A DNA stretch of 64,000 bases from Lumnitzera littorea (lineage: Eukaryota > Streptophyta > Magnoliopsida > Myrtales > Combretaceae). The notes beneath the pieces are model-generated. The model ran no database searches. It saw only the letters and a list, made by a program, of their open reading frames with translations, and had not been told where the DNA came from. The DNA is taken from assembly GCA_024138015.1 (NCBI GenBank), contig JAMXBB010000011.1:28638558-28702557 (forward strand), written 5' to 3'. Made by a program: the position numbers and the translations under genes. Shown here one piece after another: positions 23,794-36,499 of this stretch (the first letter of the stretch is position 1; each line of letters starts with the position of its first letter).

Positions 23794-26480
23794 GGAAATT
23801 AATTTAGACAATTGCTAAACCAATTTTAGGTGACTTATGGTGTGGCTTTAGGTTAAGGGGATGAATGATAGGTGTCATGAAGAGAGATTAAGGACTTAAC
23901 ATGCAAACCTAATCCATTAATATTTGGAATGCACCATAAGAAAATCTTTAAAAGCTATAGAAGCCCTTCTTTTGCTACATTTGCTCATTTTGACATGTTT
24001 AGGAGTGAGAAAATTCTCTAGAAAAATTGAGAGACTTAAGAAAAGATCAAAGAAGGGTTGAATAAAAAATTAAGAAGAAACTAGTGTAAAATTATAGAAT
24101 TTTGGGTGCACAAGGTTGAGAGAAATTTAGGAGGGAACCACCATCACCACTTGAAGGAAGAGGTGGCACCAAGCTTGGTCAACATACTTACCACTCTTGA
24201 AAGTGGTCGAAGATCCTTATGCTGGTGAGTGTTGAAAATAGCTCTGTTTTTCAAAAAAATTATTTAAAAAGTTACCTAATGTTCAAAAATTATGATTTTT
24301 GGTTTCCTTAAGTAATTTTTCATGTTAAATTTAAAAAAAAAAAACCCAGATTTTCTAAATTCTTAGTGAATGTATGAGTTCCTTAAAAAAAAAGTCCCAT
24401 CGATTGATTTTTAATTACATTTTCATAAACTTAAATGATGTAATTTTGGCCTAAATCTTTGTGAGTGAGTTCCTTAAGGATTATACTTTCATGTTATGTA
24501 ATTGGTTTTACAAGAATATAAAGTTAGGTTTTTGATAAATTTTGATACTTGGTAAAACAGTGGTTGAAAGTGTGTTTTCTTAGGTTTCCCTTAGGGAATT
24601 AGAATAATTCCTGTTATGACTATAAGAATGATGATTTTTAATGATATTTAGAATAGGATGACTTTAAACTTTGAAGAAAAAATCACTAACAAGTCAAATA
24701 TGGAAATTATAATGCCAAACTACATGTTTTTCATTACCATTATATGTAATTCTGTTCAAATCATATGTTTTAGCAACTTAAATTACTTATATGAGTTTTG
24801 AGAAAGGGTTTTGGTTAATATTATGTTCTGATCAAATATGTGGATGAGGATTTGAGTTGTGCTTAAGTGATTTTATAAGTTATAAAGGCAAAATAAGGGA
24901 GTCAGAAGATAGGTTAGAAAATCAGATGTATTAGAATATATGAGTTGGAGTTGGTTAAAAAGTAGGCTACAATGAAATATATGACCTAGAGTTAGTTAGA
25001 AGGTGGGTTAGAAACTATGCAATATACAAGAAGTGACTTTTTAACATCTTTATAAGTATAAAGAGTAATTTTGACTTGAGTTCACTTTGGAATGGCTTTG
25101 TTGGCGGAACAAGGCGGATTCTTTGGTTAAACTGTAAGATAGAGAGTTGGTTACAACATTAATCAAAAAGTGTGCTAGGGAAAACCCCTATAGAGCTAAA
25201 GTGAATCAAAAACTTGGTTAGAAACTACCCTAAAAGGGAGTTTATATTAAAGAACGATCTTAAACTTTAATCCTCTTACTCCAGTAAGTTCTTATCTTAG
25301 TTTGTGTTCAACATGTATTTAATTGGGTATTGTATACTTTATGTTTAGGAGGAATACAGAAGGAGGAGTAGCTGTATGAAGTTTAAAAGTTTAAGGAAAG
25401 TTACTAAGTAGCCTTGGGAAGTAGATATTTATATTCTAAAGTAGATTATATCTATTTTTTGTTTGGTGTTCTTCTAACTTGCTTAACTGGTAAACTTGAT
25501 TGTGCTTGGATGATAACATGAAGTGTTGACTTGATGAATTGCAAGATGAATTAGGTTTGCTACTCTATACATGTTTATGATGTATTGAATCATGCTATGA
25601 TACTAAGCTTAGTATGTGCTGCCATGCCAATCAATTGGTATGGATGTTGTACTAACTTAACAAAAGGAACTAGACCCTGCTTCTTGAGGTGTTTACCTAA
25701 GTGAACCCGATACTAAGGCCTTAAAGTTAAAGGAGGTGGTAAAACAAAATAAAGCAAAACTAATATGTATTTGTGAATGTGTATTGTTCTTGCTTGGTAT
25801 TTGATTGATGCATTCATGGTATGGCATGAAACAACCTACTAGTCTAATTTTACTTGAAAACTTGGTTTTTACTAAACAAAGAACTCAGTTTACAAATTCG
25901 AATTTTCAAATATATAGATTTGCATAGCTTTAGCTTGGTTATTTTTGTTAAATATTTTTTTTCTAGGTTTTTGAATAGTTAATTCAAATGCTCGAGAGTG
26001 TCAATCACTCGAAAGTCTAGAGTTAGGGCTAGGCTAGGATATCGGTGCTGATGCATATCACATGTACAAGCATGACATCCTTCTATTGCATTTATTGGTT
26101 ATTAAAACGTTGAGGGTGCTAAAACTAATGTAATAACTTGTTTTATGATTGAAAAATGTATCGTTTATACTGTTTTTTGTATCCACTCTCACTTAGCAAT
26201 ATGCTAAAGGGAAATTTTGTTTTATCCTCAGGTTAGAGGAATATAGTGGGCACCAGCTTTACAGATAACAAAGCTTAGTTTTGTTGAAGTGTAGTAGATA
26301 TAAAATGGAAAAAAAAAAAAACTTGTACTTTTGGCCTTTTGGGATTGTAAATATTGTATGTAATATGTAAACTCTCAAAACCAAGGTTAAACTCAAGTTC
26401 AAGTATATTTTATGTTAAATAAAATATCCTAAGTTTATGTACAATGTAAAACGGGTTTTAATTGTGATGTGGTATTCTTT
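23794..26480 (+). repeat. Old gypsy LTR-like sequence
   Basis: No ORF of note. Segments at 24280-24350 and 25500-25735 resemble, on the opposite strand, 55050-55150 and 53786-54000. Shared blocks are TTTTTCATG near 24320 and ACCTAAGTGAACCC near 25695. This indicates a related LTR in opposite orientation at the two sites. Exact ends, primer site and target duplications were not found. Confidence 0.4.
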
Positions 26481-27342
26481 GTTATATCGAGATGTCATAG
26501 TTTGTGTGTAGCTACTCTATGTTGGCTTTGATTATTAGGGAGTTTTGGCTTTCACCATTACCGTGTGGTATGTTCATCTCTTTGTTACAAGTATTTAGGT
26601 GCTGTATTTGCTGTGGGGCCAACTAGTGGAAGCTTAGGTAAGGGAATTGCTATAAAGTAGGGCTACTATTTTGCTACACAGCTCACGTATGTTTCTTGCC
26701 ATGGAGTGTATATGTATAGGTTAGCTCATGTGGAGAGAGCTGCTTTATCTATTTTTGCTGCACCATTACGTAATTTTCTTAGATAATGTCCTTACTGTAT
26801 ATGTTAAGGTTAAATCTATCATAAGGAATGCAAAGGAGCCATGGGAACATGTCTTCGATATGGTGATTATGGACGACTGTTGTGGCTACATAGGTAAGGT
26901 TCAAATTGGCGTGGAATGGGGTCCGAACGAATATAAAGCACAGGAAACCCAAGCACTTGTCTATTCCGAATCACTTGAGACATTTTGTCAGAAAGGCATA
27001 TGAAATTGCACAAGATTTCGTTCTTGGATAGTAGTACGGGTTGTTGATAAAGCTGTTGAGACATGCTTTAGTAGCTCGTTCCAGTCAATTTTAAGAGCTC
27101 AAACTTCGCCTTCTTTTATTTAGATGAGCTCGTATTTGAAGAATTTAAGTTTAAAAACTGCTTGAAGTTAGACTAAAGTTTGGAGTTAACAAGATTGGGG
27201 GTAGTTTGCTAATTGTCCTTTAGGAAGACAGCGAAAAGTACAGCTCGAAAGAAGCCTAGAGCTGTAGAGTTCGTGTTTGGTTCGGTAGTGCTGTTGTGAG
27301 CTTAGGTTTACATCATTGCTCGGTAGATGTGCAACTCAGGTT
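26481..27342. other. Unclassified sequence with CTCG motifs, left half
   Basis: Less AT-rich than its neighbours, with repeated GAGCTCG and GCTCGG words and short chance ORFs (for example 26728-27003) that show no recognisable domain. It ends in AGGTT at the left edge of the split LTR. The same style of sequence resumes at 46333. Confidence 0.4.
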
Positions 27343-28054
27343 TGTTGACACGCCCTCTTTAGAAATAATACCAAAAAATAAAATGAAAATGAGAAAACTA
27401 AAAAAAATTTAAAAAAATTAGAATAAGTGAAACAGCACAAAAAAAATTTTTAAAAATAGAAAATTTAGAAAAAGTATATAGATAGAAATTAGAAAAAAAA
27501 AAGAAAGAAAAATATGGAAATAGTAGGAAAAAATGGAAAAATAGAAAAATCCTTAAAAATTATAAATTTTGAAAAAGCAAAAAAGGAAAAACAAGAAATT
27601 AAAAAAAGTCAAAATAAAATAAAAGTTGTAGCTTTATTAGGCCAAATGGCTATTTTGGGCTTAATATATGTCTTGATTTGCTAAAAATGAGTTTCTAGTT
27701 AGAAAAAGAGTTCATTTTATAAAATAATAAATCTTTTCATTAACTCGCTCAATTCAATTTTAAGGACATGAAAGATAATGATTTAAGTGAAGTATTGGAT
27801 CAATCTGGATCTCATTTGGATTTAAATCGGCCAAAATATGTAATTTTAACATTCTAAATTGATTGGTTAGAACTCAGATTTCTATCAAATTAACTTGATT
27901 TAAAAATTTGATTTCTTAAATATGCATGTTAGGCTAAATTTTGGAAATTAATAAGTTTAGTTTAATTATTAGCCTAAAGTTCATTGTAAGTTGATTTGGC
28001 GCAAAATAGCCATTTTTTAATTTATTATTATTTAGTTGTAAAATAAAATAAGAA

Positions 28055-28118
28055 TGGCTTAGTTGGTTTAGTGGAATGGATGTTAGGTCTTATTTTATAA
28101 TATCAAAGGTTCAAACTT
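28055..28118 (+). repeat. Possible tRNA-derived SINE head (A and B boxes)
   Basis: TGGCTTAGTTGG (28055-28066) fits the Pol III A box and GGTTCAAACTT (28108-28118) fits the B box. Their start-to-start spacing of 53 bp is slightly longer than in a plain tRNA. A T-rich stretch follows. No clear SINE 3' end or target duplication was seen. Confidence 0.35.
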
Positions 28119-28469
28119 TGCTTCAAGCAAGAGTTGTGTTTTTCCTTTTAATTTGCTTATTGTTATGTTTATTTTTATTAATATTTGGATTTTTTTCAAA
28201 AAAGAAAAGTTAGACCTGATACGTGCATGGCATGTGGAGGTCATCCCCTTCCCCATGCTGCAACAATAACATGCAAACATCGTAGATGAACGTGGAAGGA
28301 CAAAGCGTGCATGTGGACCCTACAACTTTGATCTATTTTAGCTTGATTAAGGCATTGGAATGGAAGATACAAAGTCATAGGTCCCATTAGGAGCTTCAAT
28401 TCGTATCTGTATTCATCCATATTGAATAAAAAATGAAATGAAAAATGGATAAGATTCCGTCCATGGATC

Positions 28470-28477
28470 TATAAATA
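28470..28477 (+). promoter_or_regulatory. TATA box of the split LTR
   Basis: TATAAATA followed by a CT-rich leader (28540-28620), in the left half of the 3.4-kb LTR. Confidence 0.5.
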
Positions 28478-28916
28478 GCAATGTCGTGTTCTTCATCTGG
28501 ACCAAGAATACACTTTCAAGTTTGCAAAATCAAGTACAAATCGCAACTTTCTCTCTCTAGGCATGTAAAATTGCATTTCTAACTTCTTTCTAATTTTTCT
28601 CATCCTACAAGTGAAATCAAAACAAAAAATCAACTCCATTCGATTCTAGGGTGTTAATCTTCTATAAAAAGATCAACTTTACTCTAATTATATCAAAATT
28701 TCATCAGATTTAGCTATTTAAGATCAACCATCGGCAACAACCATCAAACGACCATTGCTGCTGCTTCTACTTATGTCTCACCACCATAGGACAATTCCTC
28801 ACCATCTCTAAGTCCAGCCCAACACAACTTGCTTGTTCTACGATTACCAAAGAGGCTTGAATCAGTTCTACGATTCCTACTACCTTCTTCAACCTATTTA
28901 GCGACCCGTTTACCTA

Positions 28917-29459
28917 TGTTCATAGGGTCTTTTGGACACAGGTCTCTCAAACTTATGTTGACCTAATAAGACTTATGGCCTGGATTACGCCCCTTAAAGA
29001 CTTATCCCTCCCCCTCATGGTAAGCCTTAGCCCAGGCCCACAACACTACCTATTTAACTATAGAGGCTACTGACAACTAGAAGACTTTAGATAAGGCTAA
29101 ATGACCAAGTTAACAACTACCTCCTATATTTGTGGAATACATTGGACACCATGGCTCTACTATCTAATACTTGTGGACGAGGCTTCCACTTACTAACATC
29201 TCTCTAATTGCCGGCTTCACTTCTCTATAAATATAAGTCCATCACCCAATAGTAAACTATTTGATACTTCGCATACTTAAACCTAATTTCCACCCTTAAG
29301 TACTTTTACTCTCCTCATATACACATTTAACTTAAATATCAAAGTGGCCACATTGGATAAACCCCCGTACCCTTTACAGTTCCTTGTTTTGTAGGCTCAT
29401 CTAGTTACATGAAGCTTAGTTTCACTCGAATCTCTAGATGTTAACATCCGGAGACAACA
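28917..29459 (+). repeat. 5' LTR of the Tat element
   Basis: It starts TGTTCATAGGGTC and ends GGAGACAACA. It has a TATA box TATAAATA at 29226-29233. It aligns with 43964-44507. Confidence 0.9.
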
Positions 29460-29461
29460 TT

Positions 29462-29477
29462 TGGCGCTGTTTATGGG
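29462..29477 (+). other. Primer-binding site, Tat type
   Basis: TGGCGCTGTTTATGGG starts 2 bp after the LTR. It corresponds to the TGGCGCCGTCTGTGGG region usual after the 5' LTR of Tat elements, with three transitions. Confidence 0.75.
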
Positions 29478-29545
29478 AAGTTAATAAAATTTCTTACCTA
29501 AATATACACTAAACACTCAACTAAACACCACCTTTGATTACTAAC

Positions 29546-31790
29546 ATGTCTCACATTAACCACCTAGAGAACCACCAGTTGATAAACAACTAACCAGCTG
29601 AAAACCAACCCCTACCTAAGGAAAAGCTTAAACAGCATCTAGAGTGATCAAAGCACTTGCTTAAGGAGTTTATTGCCTAAAATAGGCTACTTCACGCTTG
29701 CCTTAAAGACACCAAGAGGCATAGCGCTCAATCCCATTTGCTTGAGGCTTTTAATGCCCACATTAGGCAAAGTAGCCAACAATAGCAGTAGGAGAATGGT
29801 AGGGATCAATAACCTAATTCCTCAGTATAGTTTATAGCCATTTACGGCTATACCTTTACTGGGAATGAGTAAGTGGCTGACTCCTATGGAGCACTGGCAC
29901 ACTCTACAGCGTCAAGGTCATCTAGTAAACAATGCCAACCTGAATCAGCTATACGCGATCATAAGGAGACTCTCCGAGTAGTATTGGAGCAAGGCAACTG
30001 ATGACACCGAATTGGTCACTAGCAACAAAATCCCCTTCACTAAGGTATCAAGATGAAGTGTTGCCTCCGATTAGCAAGCTTCCTACCCTAGACTGGACAA
30101 CAACACTAGTGACCCTAATGATTGCCTCCTCTACTTCTGTACCCTTACGAACCTCTATGGTCATGGGGATGCCATTATGTGTAAGGCTTTCCTAAGAACT
30201 CTGAGGAAAGTAACCCAAACATAGTTTAACCACCTACTCAAGAACCCCATCAGCTCCTTTAACAAGTTAGCACGGAGGTTTAGCCTCCACTTTAGGGTAA
30301 ACTTGTGTAAAGGTCAGTTTCAAACCGTAAAATAACCCACTGAGTCTTGAGGGCCTAGGCAATTCAACCATCGCAACCTATCGAACCAACGAGCCATCGA
30401 ACCGCTCTAAAACCAACAATTTGGTCAAATGATTCGAAATCGAACCAACCCAAAACATTAAAAAATATATATATAAATAATATATAATATACTATAATAT
30501 AAGGGCAACATACTACAAATATACTATTTTTTTAATAAACTATATATATGCTATACATAAATGCAAACAAGAATATAGTATATGTAATATATAATTATTA
30601 ATATACATACCATATACATATATACTATAATACACATATATACTATATATTATGCTATATAAAATATACTATATATAATATCATGTATCCATATTTGCAC
30701 AGTCCAAATGAATTATTTCAAGATAAAAAAAAATTGAACCGAAAATAAATTTTTTTATTTATGAGCAATGACATAAATTTTTAGATTTAATTGAAAAAAA
30801 AAAAAAGACAAATATTCTACAAATTATTTATAATAAGTAAGGAAATTTTGAAAATGTAAAAAAAAAAAAAATCCATAGTTCAAGGGCCATTGGACCGCCA
30901 GTTAAACCAAATTGGCCCGGGCTCGACTTCTTAAGGGCCAAGCCCAATTCACACCCTTACTACCCTGTGAACCAGTAGTTTTGGGCCAAGTTGGCTTAAT
31001 GAACTTGTCTACTTTAAGGCTGGCAAGCCTCCATCTAAGGGCAAGTTGTCCTTGTACTTGATAAGGTAGAGTGAAAGCGAGACTCTACATGAATACATGG
31101 CCCAATTCAATAATACCGTAATCAAGATCCGTCAGTTGGACTAGAGAACAACAGTACACATTGCACAGCTTGGCATACAACCTTCAGGAAACTTCTTCCA
31201 ATCGCTTCCTAAGCCAAGCCAAAGATCTTGGTTGAATTCTGGAATAAGGCCTAGAGGTATATCGACCAAGAAGACAATATTCATGCCAGACGTGACGTCG
31301 ACCACGAGAGGTCGAGCAAAAAGAAGGATAAGGAGAGATTGTCAAACTGCTTCGATGGCAGGGCATCAAGTAGACCTGAAGGGGAAGGCTTGAGTAGTAA
31401 AAAGCACCGAACTGAGCAAAACCCACTTCCCCATCCCATCTACACCTAATGTACCCTTCTAAACCGACCCATCGCATAGGTTTTTGCCAAGATGCGGAAT
31501 AAAGGCTTACTGTAAAAGCCCCTTAAGATGAAGGGGAAATCTAATTATCGAAACTCAGACAAGTATTGTCAGTTCTACGATGACTACAGCCATACTATCG
31601 ACGAATGTTTCCAATTGAAGAATACAATTGAATATGCTATTCACCGGGGCTTCTTCAGCGAATATGTAGCCTAGTGAAGGAATGACAATCATTCCAATGA
31701 TGATGAAGACAAGGTGCCTTAGAGGCAGCAAATCGAAGGCGCCCAAGCAAAGCAGATTGAAGACCACCACAATGACTGAGCCCTTAATGG
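29546..31790 (+). pseudogene. Tat gag remnant, interrupted
   Basis: The first ATG (29546) gives M-S-H-I-N-H-L-E-N-H. The capsid-like part reads Y-N-N-T-S-D-P-N-D (near 30100), I-M-C-K-A-F-L-R-T-L (near 30175) and I-S-S-F-N-K-L-A-R-R-F (near 30250). A 650-bp insertion follows, and the reading resumes at L-H-E-Y-M-A-Q-F-N-N (near 31088). The zinc knuckle is at 31562-31620 (Y-C-Q-F-Y...S-H-T-I-D-E-C-F-Q-L-K), followed by the family's helix and aromatic motif (G-F-F-S-E-Y). Many stops and frameshifts are present. Confidence 0.8.
30310..30960. mobile_element. Insertion in Tat gag with (TA)-rich core
   Basis: This stretch breaks the gag reading. Its left part repeats ATCGAACC words (30363-30450), its middle is TA-rich low-complexity DNA (30460-30690), and its right part ends GCCCAATTCACACCCTTA. 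Such GGTTCGA/GGGTGTGAATT-type ends occur in small hAT-like elements, but no matched inverted repeats or target duplication could be fixed, so the class and exact ends are uncertain. Confidence 0.4.
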
Positions 31791-31919
31791 GGTAATTAAA
31801 ATAATCATTAGGAAGCCATACCTTGGGAGTTGGTTAAACACCAATAGCTCGGCTAATGCCCCGTCCAAGGTATTAGCTGTTAAAGAAAAGAAGCAAAAGG
31901 TACACATTTCGATCTCTTT

Positions 31920-34900
31920 CTTTGATGAGGACATAGATGGGGTAGAAACCTCTCATCAAGATGCCCTTATTATAGGGGTAAGGATCACAAATTTCGAGGT
32001 TCTCAAGATTATGATGGACACTAGTAGCTCGATCGATATCTTACTCTTATATACATACAAAATGATGAGGAGAAAGTTGCTCATCAAAATGAAGCCCTAC
32101 CACCATAATCTCATCGGCTTCCATGGAAGCATTATCCAAGCTAAGGGAATCATCACCCTTGACATAAAACTTGGCGATGACGACAATGTCGTGCGATGAC
32201 TAGTGGAGTTTGTCATAGTCTACTACCCATCCCCTTATAATGCTCTCTTGGGACGATTGAACTTGAGCACATGTAGAGTCATCACCTCATTCCTCCACCT
32301 GAAGGCCAAATTCCCAACCCCAACTAAGGTAGGAGTTTGCAAGTGTGATCAAAAGCTCTCCCAAGAGCTCTATGTTAAGGCCGTTAAAGCAGATGGAGTC
32401 TTCATTCTAAAGACCAACCTATAGGAGAAACCAGCTGAGAAAGGTGAGTCGGGTGAAAAAGCAGAAGAGGTGTAAATAGGCACCTCACCCGACCAAACCA
32501 CCAAGGTTAGGATCAAGACATCTTCCGAGGTGAAGGAGGAGATTATTGCCCTCCTACAAGCCAACTCATATAGGTTTGCATGGTCGGCATCGAATGTGCC
32601 CGGGATCTACCCCGACTTGGCAACCCATAGCCTTAACATCAACTCTAATGTATGGCCTATTAAGTAGAAGAAGAGGCACTTCGTGCTTGAAAGGCAAGTT
32701 GCGATAGAGGATGAAATGTAGAAGCTGCTTAGGGTCGACTTCATCAAAAAGGAGAAGTATCTGACTTGGCTAGTAAATGTAGTGTTGGTTAAGAAGAAGT
32801 CTGAGAAGTGTTGCATGTGTGTCAATTATACCAACCTTAATAAAGCATGCCCAAAAGATTACTTTACTCTTCCTAGGATCGACCAATTGGTCAACTCTAC
32901 ATCAAGATACACCTTGCTCATGGACGCCTTCTTGAGCTACAATTAGATAAAGATAGACTTGAAGGACGAAATCCATACCTCTTTTGTCACTGACTTCGGT
33001 ACATATTGCTATACGGTCATGCCCTTCAGCTTAAAAAATGCTAGGGAAACATATTAGCGTATGGTAACAAAGTTGTTCAAGCCCCAACTTAGGTAAAACA
33101 TGGAGGTGTACGTCGATGACATGATTGTTAAGAGCTAATAGCCCGGCGATTATGTTAAGGACCTACAAAAAGCCTTCAACCAAATGAAGAAATATGACAT
33201 GAAGCTAAACCCCCAGAAGTACATATTTAGGGCCTACTCCAACAAATTTCTTAGCTTCTTAGTCACTTCAAGAGGAATCAAGGCTAATCCTGAAAAGATA
33301 CAGGCCATTGAGGACATGAAGCGCGTCCCCCTCCCCCCCACCCTTTCCTCGATCCAAGACCTACAGAAGCTCACCAACATGGTGGCCATGCTAAGCAAAT
33401 TTGTCTCCAATAGTGCAGACAAATGCACTGAGTTCTTTAAAATCCTCAAGAATCTTAAGGATTTTGAATGGACTCTTTAGTATGCAACAGCCTTCAAGTA
33501 GTTACAAGACTTCTGTACATACCCTTTCGTCTTCTCTAAGCATATCCTAGGGGAGGACTTATATTTTTATGTGGCCATTAGCAACTGGGCACTCTCTTCT
33601 GTACTAGTTAGAGTAGAAGGGAGAGAGCATAAGCCTGTATATTATGTCAGCCACATACTGTAAGGGCCTAAGGTTAGGTACACCAAAGCAAAAAAATTTG
33701 CCTTAGTCATCATCATCTCAGCACGTTGGCTTAAGCCCTACTTCTAAGGATACTAGATTATTGTATTTATAAAGCAACCACTGTACATAATGCTACAAAA
33801 GCCAAATACGTCTAGATAGATGGTGAAGTACACAATGTATGGAATTTAGTATCAACCATGGATGGCCAATAAGGCACAAGTGCTAGCCGAATTCGTGGTT
33901 AAATATATAAGAGAAGTGGAAGCACCATTAAGGGATAACAAATCGATGTAAACTCTCCATGTTGATGGATCATCCACTTCGGAGGGTGGAGGTATAGTCT
34001 CATATTAACTAGACTGCATAAGATTATAGTTTACTATACCCTCAAGTTTGAGTTCGACACCAGCAATAATGAATTTGAATACAAAGCCCTAATAGTCTAT
34101 CCTAAGCTAAACAAGGAGATTGGCATCGAGTACCTATAAGTCTTGTCAAACTCAATGCTTGTTGTTTAGCAAGTCCTAGATAAATATGAGGCTAGGGACG
34201 ACACTATGGCAAGGCACTTAGAGAAGGTGAGGAATCTTCTAGTTGAGTTTCCTTCGTAAACCATCACAAAGATCTCTCAAGTAAAAAACCCAACTATAGA
34301 ATGGTTGTCCAAGCTCGCCTCTATGGGGATACAAAAGCCCGAGGTAAAGGATATGAAGATTTTCATAAAGTACTTGCTAGAGAAGAGCATAACTCCAAGC
34401 TTAGTTGAAGTGTTAGAACTTATGGTAGCTCTATCAAAGCCGAGCTGGATGGATCCCATCTAGAGTTACTTGGAGCAAGGTATACTCCTAGAAGACATGA
34501 AGGAGGCAAAGAAATTAAGATACTATGTTGCCAACTATATGTTAGTTGACAGCTTCCTATATCGCAAAGGAGTTAGCCTTCCGCTATTCCGATGCCTTTG
34601 AGTAGATGAAGGCTTGCACGTCATGGAAGAATTGCATGCTGGAGTATACAACAACCACATCTAGTCCCAAGCCTTCTACATTTGAGCTCTACAGCTCGAA
34701 TATTATTGGCCGACTATGAGGTAAGATGCCAAGGCCATAGCCCAAAAGTGCCCCCAGTGTCAAAAGCATGCACCAATCATTCTTGCCACCCCAGCAACAA
34801 TCTCTAGCCCCTAAACAATCTATAGCCGTTCACCTAGTAGGGCATCAACATTCTCGATGCCTTCCTTAAGGCCACGAGTGGTCAACAGTCTATCATTGTG

Positions 34901-35665
34901 GTTATTGACTACTTCACCAAGTGGATCGAGGCCGTGGCCAAAATTACCAAGAGGACCATTGAGTTGCTTGTAAGGAACAACATCTTCTCTAGATTTGGGG
35001 TCCCCCACGCCCTCATTATAGACAATGGGCGTCAATTTGATAACCCCAAGTTCAAAGAGTTATACACTAAGCACCATATCATACTGTAATTTACATCAGT
35101 TGCCCATCCGTAGTTGAACGGTCAGGTTGAAGCAGCTAATTAGGTTATTCTCGAAAGTTTGAACAAGAGAGTAGACTAAGCTCAGTCACTTGGGTAGACT
35201 AGCTACCCAATACTTTGTAGGGATATAGGACCACCCACCATACATCTGCAAGTGATACCCCTTTTTGTTTAACGTTTAGGTCGAAGGTAGTCTTCCCCAT
35301 CGAACTGGAACTTCCTAACATCTAGACTCAAAGTTTCAATGTTATGCTAAACAAGTCCCTACTATAGGCCAGCATCGACACTATAGAAGAGATTAAAGAC
35401 CTTACTATAGCTCTATTAATTGCTTACTAGCATCGAGCAACTAGATACTATGATCAAAAGGTCAGATACAAAGAATTCAAGGTCAATGACCTATTTTATT
35501 GGAAGCTAAAAGCCACAGGCTTACAGGAAGGATAGGGTAAGTTAGCCCTCAACTAGGAAGACTCGGTCAAAGTTAGAGAGAGCTTAGGAAGTAGAGCCTA
35601 TAGATTGGAAAACTTGGAAGGCAAGTTCATCCCACACACTTAAAATTCTAATAACCTTTAGTTCT
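31920..35665 (+). pseudogene. Tat pol remnant
   Basis: Protease: M-D-T-S-S-S-I-D-I-L (near 32012), with glycine lost from the D-T-G/S-G type site. Reverse transcriptase: from V-W-P-I (near 32650) through C-V-N-Y-T-N-L-N-K-A-C-P-K-D (near 32818) and catalytic Y-V-D-D-M (33109-33123) to N-P-E-K-I (near 33285). The first RNase H is near 33560-33700. A second, archaeal-type RNase H starts at L-H-V-D-G-S-S-T (near 33955), a hallmark of Tat. Integrase core: V-V-I-D-Y-F-T-K-W-I-E-A (near 34895) and I-I-D-N-G-R-Q-F (near 35014). The C-terminal block Y-R-L-E-N-L-E-G-K-F-I-P (near 35600) ends it. There are tens of stops and several frameshifts. Confidence 0.85.
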
Positions 35666-35799
35666 AGTTTGATTAATGTATAGCCATCCTGTAAATCATT
35701 TCACAAAGTATTAATAAAAGTTATATTTCTCATGTATACAATCTTCGGTTGCTTGTCTTTTCATTCTCTTACTCTCATACTAAGTCCCAATCCCTAAAG

Positions 35800-36125
35800 G
35801 GTGAATGGACCTACTAACTAGGTAAGTCAGAACACTACTGACTTGAACCTACACACAAACCCTTACCCCCCCCCCCCCCACTCGAGTAACATTAGTAAAG
35901 GAAACACCCCTTACATAATGGAGAAACTCTTACTAACTAAGCGAGTTGAAACACCACCGACCTAATGCCCCTCGGGTAATCTCAATAAGGGGAAACACCC
36001 CTTAAACAATTGAGGAGCTCCCACTAATTAGGTAGGTCGGAAGGCCACCGACATGAAACCCCCTTAAGGTAACCTCAACAAAGGATAACACCCCTTGTAC
36101 AATTGAGGAACTCCCTCGTATTGTC
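35800..36125 (+). repeat. 91-bp tandem repeat after Tat pol
   Basis: About 3.4 copies. The words CTCGAGTAAC, CTCGGGTAAT and CTTAAGGTAAC recur at 35881, 35971 and 36063, and GAAACACCCC-like words at 35901, 35992 and 36084. Each unit has ACTAACTAGGTAGGTCGGAA and CACCACCGACCTGA variants. A run of 14 C (35866-35879) sits at the first boundary. Tandem repeats in this position are usual for Tat elements. Confidence 0.85.
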
Positions 36126-36499
36126 CCCCAAATCAACTCTACGATTGAGTAGTTAGGCATAAATGCATAAATAACTCTAAATGTCAGGATATGCCACCTA
36201 AAAAGACTAATGAATAGGATAAAAAAGTAAAAGGTATTGACTAAAGTCGAAGTACGGAAAGCAAAGTAAATGAAGAAATTCAAATTCTATTAATAAAAAA
36301 GGTATTTACAAAATTAAGGTTAACATCCCATCTTCCAATAGAAAAAGAAGGAAAGGGGGACAACTGCCTATTGTCTTAGATCAGCAGACTCTAAGAGCTC
36401 TCAAAAATCTAATGCTTCAATTCATTTAGAGGGTTGATTTATTGATGGTCCCTGCTCTTAAGATGACTAGCTTAACGTTGTAGAAGGAGGGATTGAAAC

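Noticed and set aside
26728..27003. 91-residue plus-strand ORF near 26.8 kb as a gene
   Set aside because: No domain or splice support, and it lies in the unclassified CTCG-motif repeat that resumes at 46.3 kb.
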